Source of the DNA: JBAZLV01 sp964586075
Lineage (GTDB): Bacteria > Nitrospirota > UBA9217
DNA: 64,000 nt
NCBI GenBank assembly: GCA_964586075.1
Contig: CAZPGZ010000001.1
Location: 124,001-188,000 of the forward strand
Reading direction: 5' to 3'
Within the stretch, counting starts at the first letter, position 1. Every line of letters starts with the position of its first letter. The notes below the pieces were generated by a model that was not told where the DNA came from, did no database searches, and was given only the letters and a program-made list of their open reading frames with translations. The position numbers and the translations under genes are program-made. Shown in pieces: positions 18,548 to 27,182 of this stretch.

Positions 18548-20122
18548 ATGACTTTTACTACCGAATATATAGCGACCGATTTCCTGATAATCGGCGGCGG
18601 GGTGGCGGGCCTTCGTGCTGCTATCGAGCTTGCTCAACACGGCGAGGTTCTGATCGTGACCAAAGACGCTCCGTCGGAAAGCAGCTCGCAATATGCCCAG
18701 GGCGGCGTGGCTGTCGCGCTCTCGGACGAGGATAGAATTTCCATTCATTTTGAAGATACTATCAAGGCAGGAGATGGTCTTTGCCTTCACAAAGCCGTGC
18801 ACACGCTCGTGGAGGAAGGACCGGCGCGGATTCGGGAACTCATTCGCTGGGGAGCAGGTTTTGACCGGGAGGGCTCACAACTTTCCTTTACCCGGGAGGC
18901 GGCTCATTCCAGAAACAGGGTCCTGCACGCGCAGGGGGACTCAACAGGACGCGAGATCGTCCGGACGTTAAGCGAACATATACGCTCTGCAGTCAGCATT
19001 TCGGAAATCGATTTTGCATTTACCCGGGACCTTATTGTAAAAAACGGCATCTGTGTCGGCGCCGTCGTCTGCCGGCAACCATCGAAAACAGTTCTTAATA
19101 TTTCTGCCCGGGCCGTTCTGCTCGCTACCGGGGGAGCAGGTCATCTGTATGAACGCACCACAAATCCGGAGGTGTCGACCGGTGACGGCATGGCAATGGC
19201 GTATCGTGCCGGCGCAATACTTATGGACATGGAGTTTGTCCAGTTCCACCCGACGGCGCTGTATTGCAAAGGCGCTCCGCCGTTTCTTTTGTCGGAGGCC
19301 ATGCGCGGGGAAGGCGGCATACTGAGAAATATTTACGGCAAAAAATTCATGGACCGCTACCATTCGCTCCGGGAACTCGCTCCGCGTGATATCGTTGCCC
19401 GGGCTATCCAATCGGAACTGGTTTCAACACAATCCAACCATGTTTTTCTTGATATGACACAGTTGCCTACGCAGTTTCTTGTCCGCCGTTTTCCCCGAAT
19501 TTATTCAACCTGCAAAGAGTTCGGCATCGACATTGCCAGCGATCCAATCCCGGTCTCTCCTGCTTCACACTTTATTATGGGCGGCATAAAAACCGATCTT
19601 TGGGGTGCCACGAATGTCCCGGGACTTTTCGCGGCCGGAGAGGCGGCCTGCACGGGTGTGCATGGCGCAAACCGACTGGCAAGCAATTCTTTGCTTGAAG
19701 GACTGGTCTTCGGAGCCCGCGCCGGCCAGGCTGCCGCACGGTATGCGCAGGCCAGGAGCGGACAAAAAGGCCCGGCTTTGCGCATTACTCCCCGCCGCGC
19801 TCACGGCACATGCGTTTCTGCCTCGAACCTGAATATCCCTTCGATTCGCACGGCACTGCAAAAACTCATGTGGAGCAATGCAGGCATTATCCGCACCAAG
19901 AAGAATTTGCAAAGTGCACTAAAACAGCTTCGTGAATGGGACCTGGTTCTGCGCAACTGTTCGCCCGAAAGAAGGCTTTTCGAACTCAAGAACATGGTCT
20001 GCACCGCGCAACTGATTACCCGCTCCGCTCTTCTCCGCGAAGGGAGCGTGGGTGCGCATTTCCGCAGCGATTTTCCGCGAAAAGGAAAAAACTGGAAAAA
20101 ACGGACGGTGGTGCGGAAATAA
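18548..20122 (+). CDS. nadB: L-aspartate oxidase
   Basis: FAD enzyme that oxidises L-aspartate to iminoaspartate, the first step of de novo NAD synthesis; under anaerobiosis fumarate is the electron acceptor. 524 residues. Seen: dinucleotide-binding IIGGGVAGLRAAIE, SSSQYAQGGVAV, the succinate-dehydrogenase-family block HSRNRVLHAQGDSTGREI, MEFVQFHPTA and GVHGANRLASNSLLE. nadC lies 6 kb away; nadA is not in the window. Confidence 0.96.
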   Translation: MTFTTEYIATDFLIIGGGVAGLRAAIELAQHGEVLIVTKDAPSESSSQYAQGGVAVALSDEDRISIHFEDTIKAGDGLCLHKAVHTLVEEGPARIRELIRWGAGFDREGSQLSFTREAAHSRNRVLHAQGDSTGREIVRTLSEHIRSAVSISEIDFAFTRDLIVKNGICVGAVVCRQPSKTVLNISARAVLLATGGAGHLYERTTNPEVSTGDGMAMAYRAGAILMDMEFVQFHPTALYCKGAPPFLLSEAMRGEGGILRNIYGKKFMDRYHSLRELAPRDIVARAIQSELVSTQSNHVFLDMTQLPTQFLVRRFPRIYSTCKEFGIDIASDPIPVSPASHFIMGGIKTDLWGATNVPGLFAAGEAACTGVHGANRLASNSLLEGLVFGARAGQAAARYAQARSGQKGPALRITPRRAHGTCVSASNLNIPSIRTALQKLMWSNAGIIRTKKNLQSALKQLREWDLVLRNCSPERRLFELKNMVCTAQLITRSALLREGSVGAHFRSDFPRKGKNWKKRTVVRK

Positions 20123-20153
20123 CCCGTTGACTGGCGCTGCCGGAGATACCTGG

Positions 20154-20411
20154 TTACGCCTCAAAAACCATCTTCTGGACCTGCGCGTTTTTGACTGCTT
20201 TCAGCTTTTTTTCGACTTGGTCGTAGACTTTTTCATCCCCGACAATTTCCAGAAGAATGAGGCCGGACGGTGAGCAGGTCTGGCCATCCCCATCGTGAAG
20301 CCCCAGTCTTGTTTTAATGTAACAACCGCATTCCGTCAGCACCTTCTGCAACTCAGAAGCATTTTCTTCCCGGTTTTTTATCCGGATACCAATGACACAT
20401 CTTTTTTCCAT
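20154..20411 (-). CDS. Small ACT-like protein, TM1266-type putative regulator
   Basis: 85 residues with an alternating beta-alpha-beta pattern (RCVIGIRIKN, ASELQKVLTECG, TRLGLHD, SGLILLEIVG, VYDQVEKKLKAV, QVQKMVF) typical of a ferredoxin-like ACT or NikR-type fold. It resembles the TM1266 family of small proteins often found next to iron-only hydrogenase maturation genes, though no hydrogenase gene is present here. Convergent with nadB (31-nt gap). The family call is from memory of the pattern, and a ligand is not known. Confidence 0.6.
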   Translation of the reverse strand: MEKRCVIGIRIKNREENASELQKVLTECGCYIKTRLGLHDGDGQTCSPSGLILLEIVGDEKVYDQVEKKLKAVKNAQVQKMVFEA

Positions 20412-20546
20412 GCAAATCTCCTTTGTTATATTATTTATGTTGTGTTATCTTGACGGTCGCAGTATATGCTCCCGGCCGTATTGTCTTCCGTTCTTGCAAG
20501 TATTCAAAATCTACCGGAAGCGGACGTCCACGTTCCGAAAAAGATT

Positions 20547-21263
20547 CTAGTCCCTGCTGAACGTACGTTTATTGTCTTGTTCCTTCCTGATAAAAGCCGC
20601 AATTTCCGACTGAACACTTGAGGCAAGCTCGTCAAATTTAAGCCCATATAAGCAGACATTTGCTGCAAGCGACTGAGGAATAATCCGCTCCACTTTTCCC
20701 CGGGCGTAGATATGAGTTCCTTCGGGAAGGCAGAATGAAAGTGCCAGCTGGTCGCCCTGGGCAAGCCGTTCCTCTGGTTTTACTTCTGCCGTAATAAGCA
20801 TCCCGGTGGTACTAATATTGTCCATCCGGTATAGAAAAGGCTTGTTTTTGAATTTCCCCTCAACAGTGACTTTGAGCGCGGCCCGGTACGATTGTCTCGG
20901 TGCAATGTTCAAAAGGTGCTGCATTGTTGCCTGAAGCTGCTCAAAATCGACCGGCAAGCTAAGGACTGCGCTGGCTCTGCATTCGTTGCACCGAGCCCTG
21001 TGCATCGGCGTGTCCTTGCACAGAAGAATGGTCGAAACCTTCTGTAAATCCCTGCGTTGTTTTATACTATGGAATAATTCCTCACTCGAAAGCCCCGGCA
21101 TGTCGAGTTTTGACACAATGAGATCCAGTTTTTCTCTCGTATGGATACTGAGTATGTCATCATTCGAGGAGGCCGTAAAAACCGTGATGCCAGACCGCGT
21201 TAAAAAGCTGCTTTGTTCTATGCAAAAATCTTTGATGTCGTCTGTGAGTAGTATTTTTTTCAT
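20547..21263 (-). CDS. Degenerate receiver domain fused to a PilZ c-di-GMP-binding domain
   Basis: 238 residues. Residues 1-118 have the receiver fold: the acidic pair D8-D9 is kept, but the phosphoacceptor position is Lys52 (DLIVSKLDMPG), the conserved Thr/Ser position is Cys82 and the switch Lys is Leu103 (VLSLPVD). It is therefore probably not phosphorylated in the usual way. Residues about 120-225 form a PilZ domain with both c-di-GMP motifs, RQSYR (123-127) and NISTTG (149-154). A cysteine pair (RCNEC, 91-95) lies in the receiver. Single-gene unit; a link to motility or surface behaviour is inference. Confidence 0.85.
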   Translation of the reverse strand: MKKILLTDDIKDFCIEQSSFLTRSGITVFTASSNDDILSIHTREKLDLIVSKLDMPGLSSEELFHSIKQRRDLQKVSTILLCKDTPMHRARCNECRASAVLSLPVDFEQLQATMQHLLNIAPRQSYRAALKVTVEGKFKNKPFLYRMDNISTTGMLITAEVKPEERLAQGDQLALSFCLPEGTHIYARGKVERIIPQSLAANVCLYGLKFDELASSVQSEIAAFIRKEQDNKRTFSRD

Positions 21264-21359
21264 GCTCGGTACGCCCCTTTTTCGCCACCGAGATATGGTG
21301 CTTTTTTAAGCATCATATCATACCATATTTTTCGGCCTTTGCTCAATTGCCAAATGCGT

Positions 21360-21388
21360 TTGCATATCGGTATCCACCGTGCTATACT
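21360..21388 (+). promoter_or_regulatory. Promoter candidate for the glutaredoxin/FTR pair
   Basis: TTGCAT (21360-21365), 17-nt spacer, TATACT (21383-21388). The -10 is strong and the -35 moderate. The leader to the ATG at 21414 would be about 20 nt and contains AGAAGGGGG. Confidence 0.5.
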
Positions 21389-21413
21389 GCACCACACTTG
21401 AGAAGGGGGCATT

Positions 21414-21677
21414 ATGCACACTGCTGACAAAAAAATAATGCTATATACCCTCAGCACCTGCTCGCACTGTAATCGCACCAAAAGGTTCTTTAAAGATAAC
21501 AACATCGCCGTTGAGTTTCTGGATGTGGACCTGCTCACCGGCGCGGAACGGGAGCGTGCTTTGGATGAAGTGCGGAAACTAAACCCCAATTGTACTTTCC
21601 CCACAATCTGCATCGGCGACAGAATAATTGTCGGATTTCACGAAGACCAGCTGCGTGAGGCGTTATGTCTGCAGTGA
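21414..21677 (+). CDS. Glutaredoxin-like thiol redox protein
   Basis: 87 residues with a thioredoxin fold of glutaredoxin size: beta strand KIMLYTLST, active site CSHC (a variant of CPYC) at about residues 16-19, the TFPTICIGD cis-proline strand and a GFHEDQL C-terminal helix. Its last 13 bases overlap the start of the FTR-like gene, so both are translated together. The likely role is a disulfide reductase substrate or partner reduced by the ferredoxin-linked enzyme encoded next. Confidence 0.9.
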   Translation: MHTADKKIMLYTLSTCSHCNRTKRFFKDNNIAVEFLDVDLLTGAERERALDEVRKLNPNCTFPTICIGDRIIVGFHEDQLREALCLQ

Positions 21678-22006
21678 CACCGGACAAACTGTTCGACATT
21701 CTGTCGAAGTACGCTGCTTCTCAGGGAATTTCTCTGAACAAAGACAAACCGTTTGTCCTTGATATTCTCCAGGGCTTGCTTACCAATGAAGCCCGCTATG
21801 GCTACCGGTCCTGCCCCTGCCGCCTGGCATCGGGTATACAGGAAAAAGATTCAGATATCGTCTGCCCCTGTGTTTACCGCGACCCGGACATCAAGGAATA
21901 TGGAAGCTGTTACTGCGGGTTGTATGTATCTTTGGACTGGAACGCTGGCATGAAAGAACACCGGCAAGTCCCCGAGCGCAGGCCAAAAGAGCGTCAGACA
22001 TTTTAA
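21665..22006 (+). CDS. Ferredoxin-thioredoxin reductase catalytic-subunit-like protein
   Basis: 113 residues with three Cys-X-Cys pairs: CPC (50-52), CPC (67-69) and CYC (82-84). This is the arrangement of the FTR catalytic chain, which carries one [4Fe-4S] cluster next to a redox disulfide and passes ferredoxin electrons to a thioredoxin. The spacings here are 14 and 12 residues, against 16 and 8 in plant FTR, and the last pair is CYC rather than CHC, so it belongs to a diverged branch. Overlap with the glutaredoxin gene suggests the two form a ferredoxin-to-dithiol relay. Confidence 0.85.
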   Translation: MSAVTPDKLFDILSKYAASQGISLNKDKPFVLDILQGLLTNEARYGYRSCPCRLASGIQEKDSDIVCPCVYRDPDIKEYGSCYCGLYVSLDWNAGMKEHRQVPERRPKERQTF

Positions 22007-22162
22007 AACCGCTTGTCTGTTTCAAACAGTGAACCGGATTCCGCTCAAACACTCAGCGCGTTTACAGACATGGGACAGCTTCTGCTGAATTTTTCACTAC
22101 ATCGCAAGCTAACCGTTTTTTGTTCTCGTTCACGATAAGAATTTCGTCTGGAGGTGTTTACC

Positions 22163-22936
22163 TTGAGTTTTCTCGTCGGATTTCTGGGAAGTCTTTTCGG
22201 AGGGCTCGTGGGCCTCGGCGGAGGCGTAATCATGATTCCGCTTATGGTCAGCCTACTCAAGCTGAACCAGCACAGTGCGCACGGCACCAGTCTTGTAGCG
22301 GTGGTTTTCACCGGACTGTCGGGAGCTATTGTTTACTCATCGAAAGGCAACGTTGATGTAATGGCCGCGATTCTGCTTGCGGCAACCGCCATGCTCACCG
22401 CCCGCATGGGTGTCCATTATGCGCATGCGCTTCCTGAATGGAAGTTAAAGCGCTCATTCGGTGCTTTTCTCGTCTTTGTCTCTCTTTTGCTTCCTTTGAA
22501 ACCGTATCTACCCATGATGCAGGGATTGGAAACCGGCTGGCTTAAAGTTGCAGTCCTGCTGGTGACAGGCGCTTTTACCGGATTTCTTTCCGGCATGATG
22601 GGTGTCGGCGGTGGAACAATCCTGGTGCCGGCCATGGTGCTTCTTACCGGTTTTTCACAACACATTGCGCAGGGGAGTTCTTTGCTGGCCATGGTTCCCG
22701 CCAGCAGCGTGGGAGCGTACTCCCACTGGAAGCTCGGAAACGTCAAGACGACAGCGCTGTGGGGAATGATTCCCGGTGTTTTAGTGGGCACCTATCTGGG
22801 AGGAACGACCGCCCAATTTCTGCGGGAAGATATATTACGGATTGTGTTTTCGGTTGTATTGATCTGGATCGGGGTGCGGTACCTCAGAGCGAAGCGGCCA
22901 GCGCCAAAACCAGAGAGTTCGAACCCATCGGCATAG
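22163..22936 (+). CDS. TSUP/TauE-SafE family membrane transporter
   Basis: 257 residues with about eight hydrophobic helices and the duplicated glycine-rich signature of the TSUP family (GLVGLGGGVIMIP and GMMGVGGGTILVPAMV). Family members move sulfite, sulfonates or other small anions; the substrate here is unknown. The start is read as TTG at 22163, seven bases after GGAGGTG; the GTG at 22154 lies within that ribosome site. Convergent with guaA. Confidence 0.9.
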   Translation: MSFLVGFLGSLFGGLVGLGGGVIMIPLMVSLLKLNQHSAHGTSLVAVVFTGLSGAIVYSSKGNVDVMAAILLAATAMLTARMGVHYAHALPEWKLKRSFGAFLVFVSLLLPLKPYLPMMQGLETGWLKVAVLLVTGAFTGFLSGMMGVGGGTILVPAMVLLTGFSQHIAQGSSLLAMVPASSVGAYSHWKLGNVKTTALWGMIPGVLVGTYLGGTTAQFLREDILRIVFSVVLIWIGVRYLRAKRPAPKPESSNPSA

Positions 22937-23007
22937 CGTACAACTGCTTGCCGGTCTGATACTATCCTGTCTTTGCCTGCCACGTCCAATAACGGCAGTG
23001 TGAGCAC

Positions 23008-24558
23008 TTACTCCCACTCAATCGTGCTTGGCGGCTTGGATGAAATATCAAGAACCACACGATTGACGCCTTTTACTTCATTGATAATCCTGTTGGACAG
23101 GACGCCCATAAGGTCATAGGGGAGCCTGGCCCAATCTGCTGTCATGCCGTCCTGGCTTGTTACCGCCCGGATGGCAATGACATTTTCATAGGTCCGTTCA
23201 TCTCCCATTACGCCTACTGTTTTGATCGGCAGCAGAACGGCAAAGGATTGCCATATTTCCCGGTATAAGTTTGCCTTCTTGATTTCCTCGATTACAATGA
23301 CGTCGGCCTCGCGCAGAATGGAAAGCCGCTGGGCGGTCACTTCTCCCAGAATCCGGATTGCCAGACCCGGCCCCGGGAAGGGCTGCCGATCGATAATATC
23401 GGCAGGCATGCCAAGCTCCTTGCCGATAGCGCGAACCTCGTCCTTAAACAGTTCCCGGAGCGGCTCCACGAGCTTCAACTTCATTTTCTCCGGAAGCCCT
23501 CCCACATTGTGGTGCGATTTGATGACTGCCGAGGGCCCTTTGAATGACACGCTTTCGATGACATCCGGATACAGCGTGCCTTGAACAAGAAACTCGGCGC
23601 CGCCGACATCGTTGGCCGCCTGGTCGAAAACTTCAATGAAGGTATTGCCGATGATCTTCCGTTTTTTTTCCGGGTCCTCGACACCTTCGAGTTTTCGCAG
23701 AAATTGCGAAGACGCATCCACATACACAAGATTCAAACCCATATCTTTGAACGTTTGTTGTACCTTCTCCGCCTCATCCTTCCGGAGCACTCCATTATTC
23801 ACAAAAATGCATGTCAGCTGCCTGCCTACCGCCTTGTTTACCAGCACCGCAGCAACAGAGGAATCGACGCCGCCGGAAAGTCCGCAAATAACTTTTTTGC
23901 CGCCCACAGTCTTGCGAATCTCAGCCACCGAGTATTCAACAAAGGACGCCATGTTCCACGACGGATTGCATCCGCAGATTTCGTACACAAAATTTCTGAG
24001 AATCTGCGCTCCCTGGGGGGTATGCACGACCTCCGGGTGGAACTGAACGCCGTAAAATTTTCTTTGCTCGTCGGCCATGGCGGCCGTGGGAGAGTTGTCG
24101 GTATGCGCAATGGAGGAAAAGCCAGCGGGCATCTTCTCAATCCGGTCTCCATGGCTCATCCAGACTACCGCTTTTTCGCCTTCGCCGAATCCATAGAAAA
24201 GGCCTTCTTTTTTGTGAATGTTCAATTCGGCCCTTCCATATTCCCGCTTGAGGGATTTTGCAACGGTGCCGCCAAAAACATGCGTCAGAAGCTGCATGCC
24301 ATAACAGATGCCGAGAATCGGCACTCCAAGCTCCAGATGCAATTTATCGACAAGCGGCGCCCCGGCGTCATACACGCTGGACGGGCTGCCGGACAGAATC
24401 AGCCCTTTGGGCCGGAACGTTTTGACCTTGTCTAATCCCGCATTAAAGGGAAATATTTCACAATAGACCTTGGCCTCACGCACGCGTCGGGCGATAAGCT
24501 GGGTATATTGGGACCCGAAATCAAGAATCAATATTCTTTCACTATGGATGTCGGACAC
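23008..24558 (-). CDS. guaA: GMP synthase (glutamine-hydrolysing)
   Basis: Converts XMP to GMP using glutamine and ATP. 516 residues: glutamine amidotransferase domain with the nucleophile in GICYGMQLLTH and FHPEVVHT, then the ATP pyrophosphatase loop GLSGGVDSSVAA, and a C-terminal dimerisation domain ending in PPSTIEWE. The start is GTG at 24558 with GGAG upstream. guaB is not adjacent. Confidence 0.98.
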   Translation of the reverse strand: MSDIHSERILILDFGSQYTQLIARRVREAKVYCEIFPFNAGLDKVKTFRPKGLILSGSPSSVYDAGAPLVDKLHLELGVPILGICYGMQLLTHVFGGTVAKSLKREYGRAELNIHKKEGLFYGFGEGEKAVVWMSHGDRIEKMPAGFSSIAHTDNSPTAAMADEQRKFYGVQFHPEVVHTPQGAQILRNFVYEICGCNPSWNMASFVEYSVAEIRKTVGGKKVICGLSGGVDSSVAAVLVNKAVGRQLTCIFVNNGVLRKDEAEKVQQTFKDMGLNLVYVDASSQFLRKLEGVEDPEKKRKIIGNTFIEVFDQAANDVGGAEFLVQGTLYPDVIESVSFKGPSAVIKSHHNVGGLPEKMKLKLVEPLRELFKDEVRAIGKELGMPADIIDRQPFPGPGLAIRILGEVTAQRLSILREADVIVIEEIKKANLYREIWQSFAVLLPIKTVGVMGDERTYENVIAIRAVTSQDGMTADWARLPYDLMGVLSNRIINEVKGVNRVVLDISSKPPSTIEWE

Positions 24559-24586
24559 AGAGAGCTCCTTTTCAGCATTTTAGACG

Positions 24587-24616
24587 ATATTACATCAGGA
24601 TGCTGATATCTGTCAA
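24587..24616 (-). promoter_or_regulatory. Promoter candidate for guaA
   Basis: Minus-strand perfect TTGACA (24616-24611), 18-nt spacer, TAATAT (24592-24587). The predicted transcript starts about 20-25 nt before the GTG codon. No purine riboswitch fold was seen. Confidence 0.55.
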
Positions 24617-24736
24617 TTAGGAATATCTTTTCCCCGTGCAAACGCTTCTATCTCCGTTCCCACACGTTCATTTTTTATGTTACACTAAAAATAGAAGCGC
24701 AGGAACGCACAACCAGGCGTGACGGAGGAGGGTAAA

Positions 24737-25174
24737 ATGAAAATTGCCGATATTATGACAAAAAGAGTTTACACCAGCACTCCGGACAAAACACTCAGGG
24801 AGTGCATACAGATTCTCAAGCAGCGTGATGTGAACGGTCTTGTAGTTCTGGACGGCTCGACACCGGTTGGAATAATCACCAAGGCCGATCTCTTCAAGGC
24901 GCTTCTTCCCAGTTATGCCGATATTATGGAAAATGAACACAACATCGCAAGCTTTGAGTATATCGAGGAGCGGGCATATAAACTATATGATATAAAAGTA
25001 AGCGATTTTGCCAGCAAATGTCTCATCACGATCGACAGCACCATGCCGATCATCAAGGCGGGTTCACTCATGATACTCAAAAAAGTAAAACAGCTGCCGG
25101 TCGTGGATAACGGGAGGCTGGTGGGCATCGTGACTCTTACGGACATTATCAACTATATTGGAGACAAACTCTAA
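24737..25174 (+). CDS. CBS-domain pair protein
   Basis: 145 residues made almost entirely of two CBS motifs (KIADIMTKRVYTSTP, then GLVVLDGSTPVGIITKADL; second, VKQLPVVDNGRLVGIVTLTD). Such modules bind adenosine nucleotides and act as energy sensors, alone or with a partner. ATG at 24737 follows GGAGGAGGG; a longer frame from 24719 is unnecessary. It is a single gene between guaA (divergent) and birA (convergent). Confidence 0.88.
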   Translation: MKIADIMTKRVYTSTPDKTLRECIQILKQRDVNGLVVLDGSTPVGIITKADLFKALLPSYADIMENEHNIASFEYIEERAYKLYDIKVSDFASKCLITIDSTMPIIKAGSLMILKKVKQLPVVDNGRLVGIVTLTDIINYIGDKL

Positions 25175-25225
25175 CGATGACCTCAGTTCGCTTGCGTCAT
25201 CGGTTCGAATAACCTGCCCGGAGCG

Positions 25226-26200
25226 CTATGAAACCGGCTTCAGTGTTACATCCCCGGAAGCCACGTGGACCGCGCGTCCGTCATCAAGCGTGATGATAAG
25301 CCTGCCTTCGCGATCGATTCCCTGCGCCAATCCTTCGAGAGTATCTTTCAGGCCGCGCACCGTGACCCGATTGCCGATCGTCACATTAAGCTTTTTCCAC
25401 TCCGATAAAACGCGTTCTTCATCTTCGAGAAACACCCGGTACCAGTGTTCAAGATCCAGCAGCAATTGGCACAGCAGCGGTGTGCGCCGGAGGTTCTTCC
25501 CGGTTTCCGCCGCCAGTGTCGTTATATTTCTGCGGACGTCGGACGGAAGTGCCTCAAGATCCATATTTACATTCAAGCCGATACCCAGCACGATATATTT
25601 GATGCGGTCCTGCTCCGCGCTCATTTCGGTAAGCAGTCCGCTGATTTTCTTTTGTCCGATAAGAACATCATTGGGCCATTTAATGACGGCTTGCTGGGCG
25701 AGCATGGTTCGGACTGTGGAAGCAACTGCAACCGCCCCCATGAGAGTAAGAAGAGGGGCCTTCTGCAGCTGAATGTTCGGTTTCAGAACCACGCTGAAAT
25801 AGAGATTTCCTTTCGGCGAAATCCATGTTCTGCCGATTCTGCCCTTACCGGCGGTTTGCGTTTCCGCAATGACCACGGTACCTTCAGGCGATGAGAGCGA
25901 CGCCATCTCCATGGCAAGCGTGTTGGTGGATGCGACCGCGGGATGCAGGTGGAGTGTTCGGCCCATGAATTTGGTCCTGAGCCCCTGGAGTATGTCGCTT
26001 TTCCGCAGGGTATCAGGCTCGCTCAAGATTCGGTATCCCTGAGATGGGACGGCCTGGATTCCGAAGCCTTCCTGTTCGAGCGACTTGATATGCTTCCAGA
26101 CCATGGTGCGTGAAATCCCTGTTTTCCTGGCTAATTCTTCTCCGGAAAGGAAATCGGCAGGTGATGATCTGAGGAGGCGCAGTATTTTGTCTTTATACAT
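25226..26200 (-). CDS. birA: Bifunctional biotin ligase/biotin operon repressor
   Basis: Attaches biotin to the biotin carboxyl carrier protein and, through its N-terminal winged helix (residues about 1-65, SGEELARKTGISRTMVWKHI), can repress biotin genes with biotinyl-AMP as corepressor. 324 residues. The ligase core shows TAGKGRIGRTWIS, KWPNDVLIG and a C-terminal SH3-like domain. It is the third gene of an apparent valS-nadC-birA operon. Confidence 0.95.
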   Translation of the reverse strand: MYKDKILRLLRSSPADFLSGEELARKTGISRTMVWKHIKSLEQEGFGIQAVPSQGYRILSEPDTLRKSDILQGLRTKFMGRTLHLHPAVASTNTLAMEMASLSSPEGTVVIAETQTAGKGRIGRTWISPKGNLYFSVVLKPNIQLQKAPLLTLMGAVAVASTVRTMLAQQAVIKWPNDVLIGQKKISGLLTEMSAEQDRIKYIVLGIGLNVNMDLEALPSDVRRNITTLAAETGKNLRRTPLLCQLLLDLEHWYRVFLEDEERVLSEWKKLNVTIGNRVTVRGLKDTLEGLAQGIDREGRLIITLDDGRAVHVASGDVTLKPVS

Positions 26201-26296
26201 TCTTTGAAAACCGGGGCGGCATTACCTCATGTGTGCTTTGCCCGCTGTGGAGTGAGCAAATATGGTGCCGGTGTTGCTCCCGATTGTCCTGCTGTT

Positions 26297-27133
26297 TTAA
26301 TTGATGATTTTCATGCTGATATCGGCGGCAGGCGCCGAATGAGTCAGGCTTCCGCAGGATATAAAATCAACGCCTGTTTCCGCGATGGTCCGAATCGTAT
26401 CAAGGGTCACATTGCCTGATGCCTCCACCAGCGCCTGATGGTTGATCAGCGCCACCGCCTCGCGCATCATAGCAACCGTCATGTTGTCAAGCATGATTAC
26501 GTCAGCCTTTGCGGACAGCGCTTCCCGCACATCCTCAAGGGTCCTTGTTTCCACTTCGATTTTAAGCAGATGGTGGGATTTTTTTCTTACCAGGTTTACA
26601 GCATTTGTAATGCCCCCCGCTGCCGCAATATGATTGTCTTTTATCAGCACGCCGTCGTTCAAACAATAGCGGTGGTTCCTGCCCCCTCCCAGCCGAACGG
26701 CATATTTCTCAAGCTGGCGCAAACCGGGGTGGGTTTTTCTTGTGTCAAGCACCGCCACCTTCAGCCCCTTAATGCTGTCGAGATACCGGGCCGTCAGGGT
26801 CGCAATGCCGGACAGGTGCTGGAGCAGATTCAAAGCAACGCGTTCTCCCATCAGCAGCGCCCGTGTCTTGCCTGACAGGCGGGCGATCTCTGCACCGGCG
26901 TTCAGACAGTCTCCGTCCCGGGCAAGAGGCTCAAACTCTATTGAAGAGTCAAGGACGTGAAACACTTCCCGGCTTACGGAAATACCGGCGAGAATAAGAG
27001 ACTGTTTGGCGGTTATTACCGCAACGGCTTCTGCTTCGGGCGATATCGTTGCCTCCGTGGTAACGTCTCCGGGGCCGATGTCTTCGAGCAGGGTCTGCTC
27101 GATCAGTTTTTTGAGCGCTAAATTGATCATCAA
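26297..27133 (-). CDS. nadC: Nicotinate-nucleotide pyrophosphorylase (carboxylating)
   Basis: Makes nicotinate mononucleotide from quinolinate and PRPP in de novo NAD synthesis. 278 residues, normal length. Seen: LLEDIGPGDVTTEA at the N-terminus, LDTRKTHPGLRQLEKYAV, GGGRNHRYCLNDGVLIKDNH and the C-terminal GVDFISCGSLTHS loop. It lies 50 nt after valS and 96 nt before birA, all on the minus strand. Confidence 0.97.
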   Translation of the reverse strand: MMINLALKKLIEQTLLEDIGPGDVTTEATISPEAEAVAVITAKQSLILAGISVSREVFHVLDSSIEFEPLARDGDCLNAGAEIARLSGKTRALLMGERVALNLLQHLSGIATLTARYLDSIKGLKVAVLDTRKTHPGLRQLEKYAVRLGGGRNHRYCLNDGVLIKDNHIAAAGGITNAVNLVRKKSHHLLKIEVETRTLEDVREALSAKADVIMLDNMTVAMMREAVALINHQALVEASGNVTLDTIRTIAETGVDFISCGSLTHSAPAADISMKIIN

Positions 27134-27182
27134 ATCCTAGCTATTCTTGCGGTTCGCTGCAGCATACAGCGCGCGTTTTTAT

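Noticed and set aside
24559..24736. Purine riboswitch before guaA
   Set aside because: The predicted transcript starts about 20-25 bases before the start codon, leaving no room for an aptamer.
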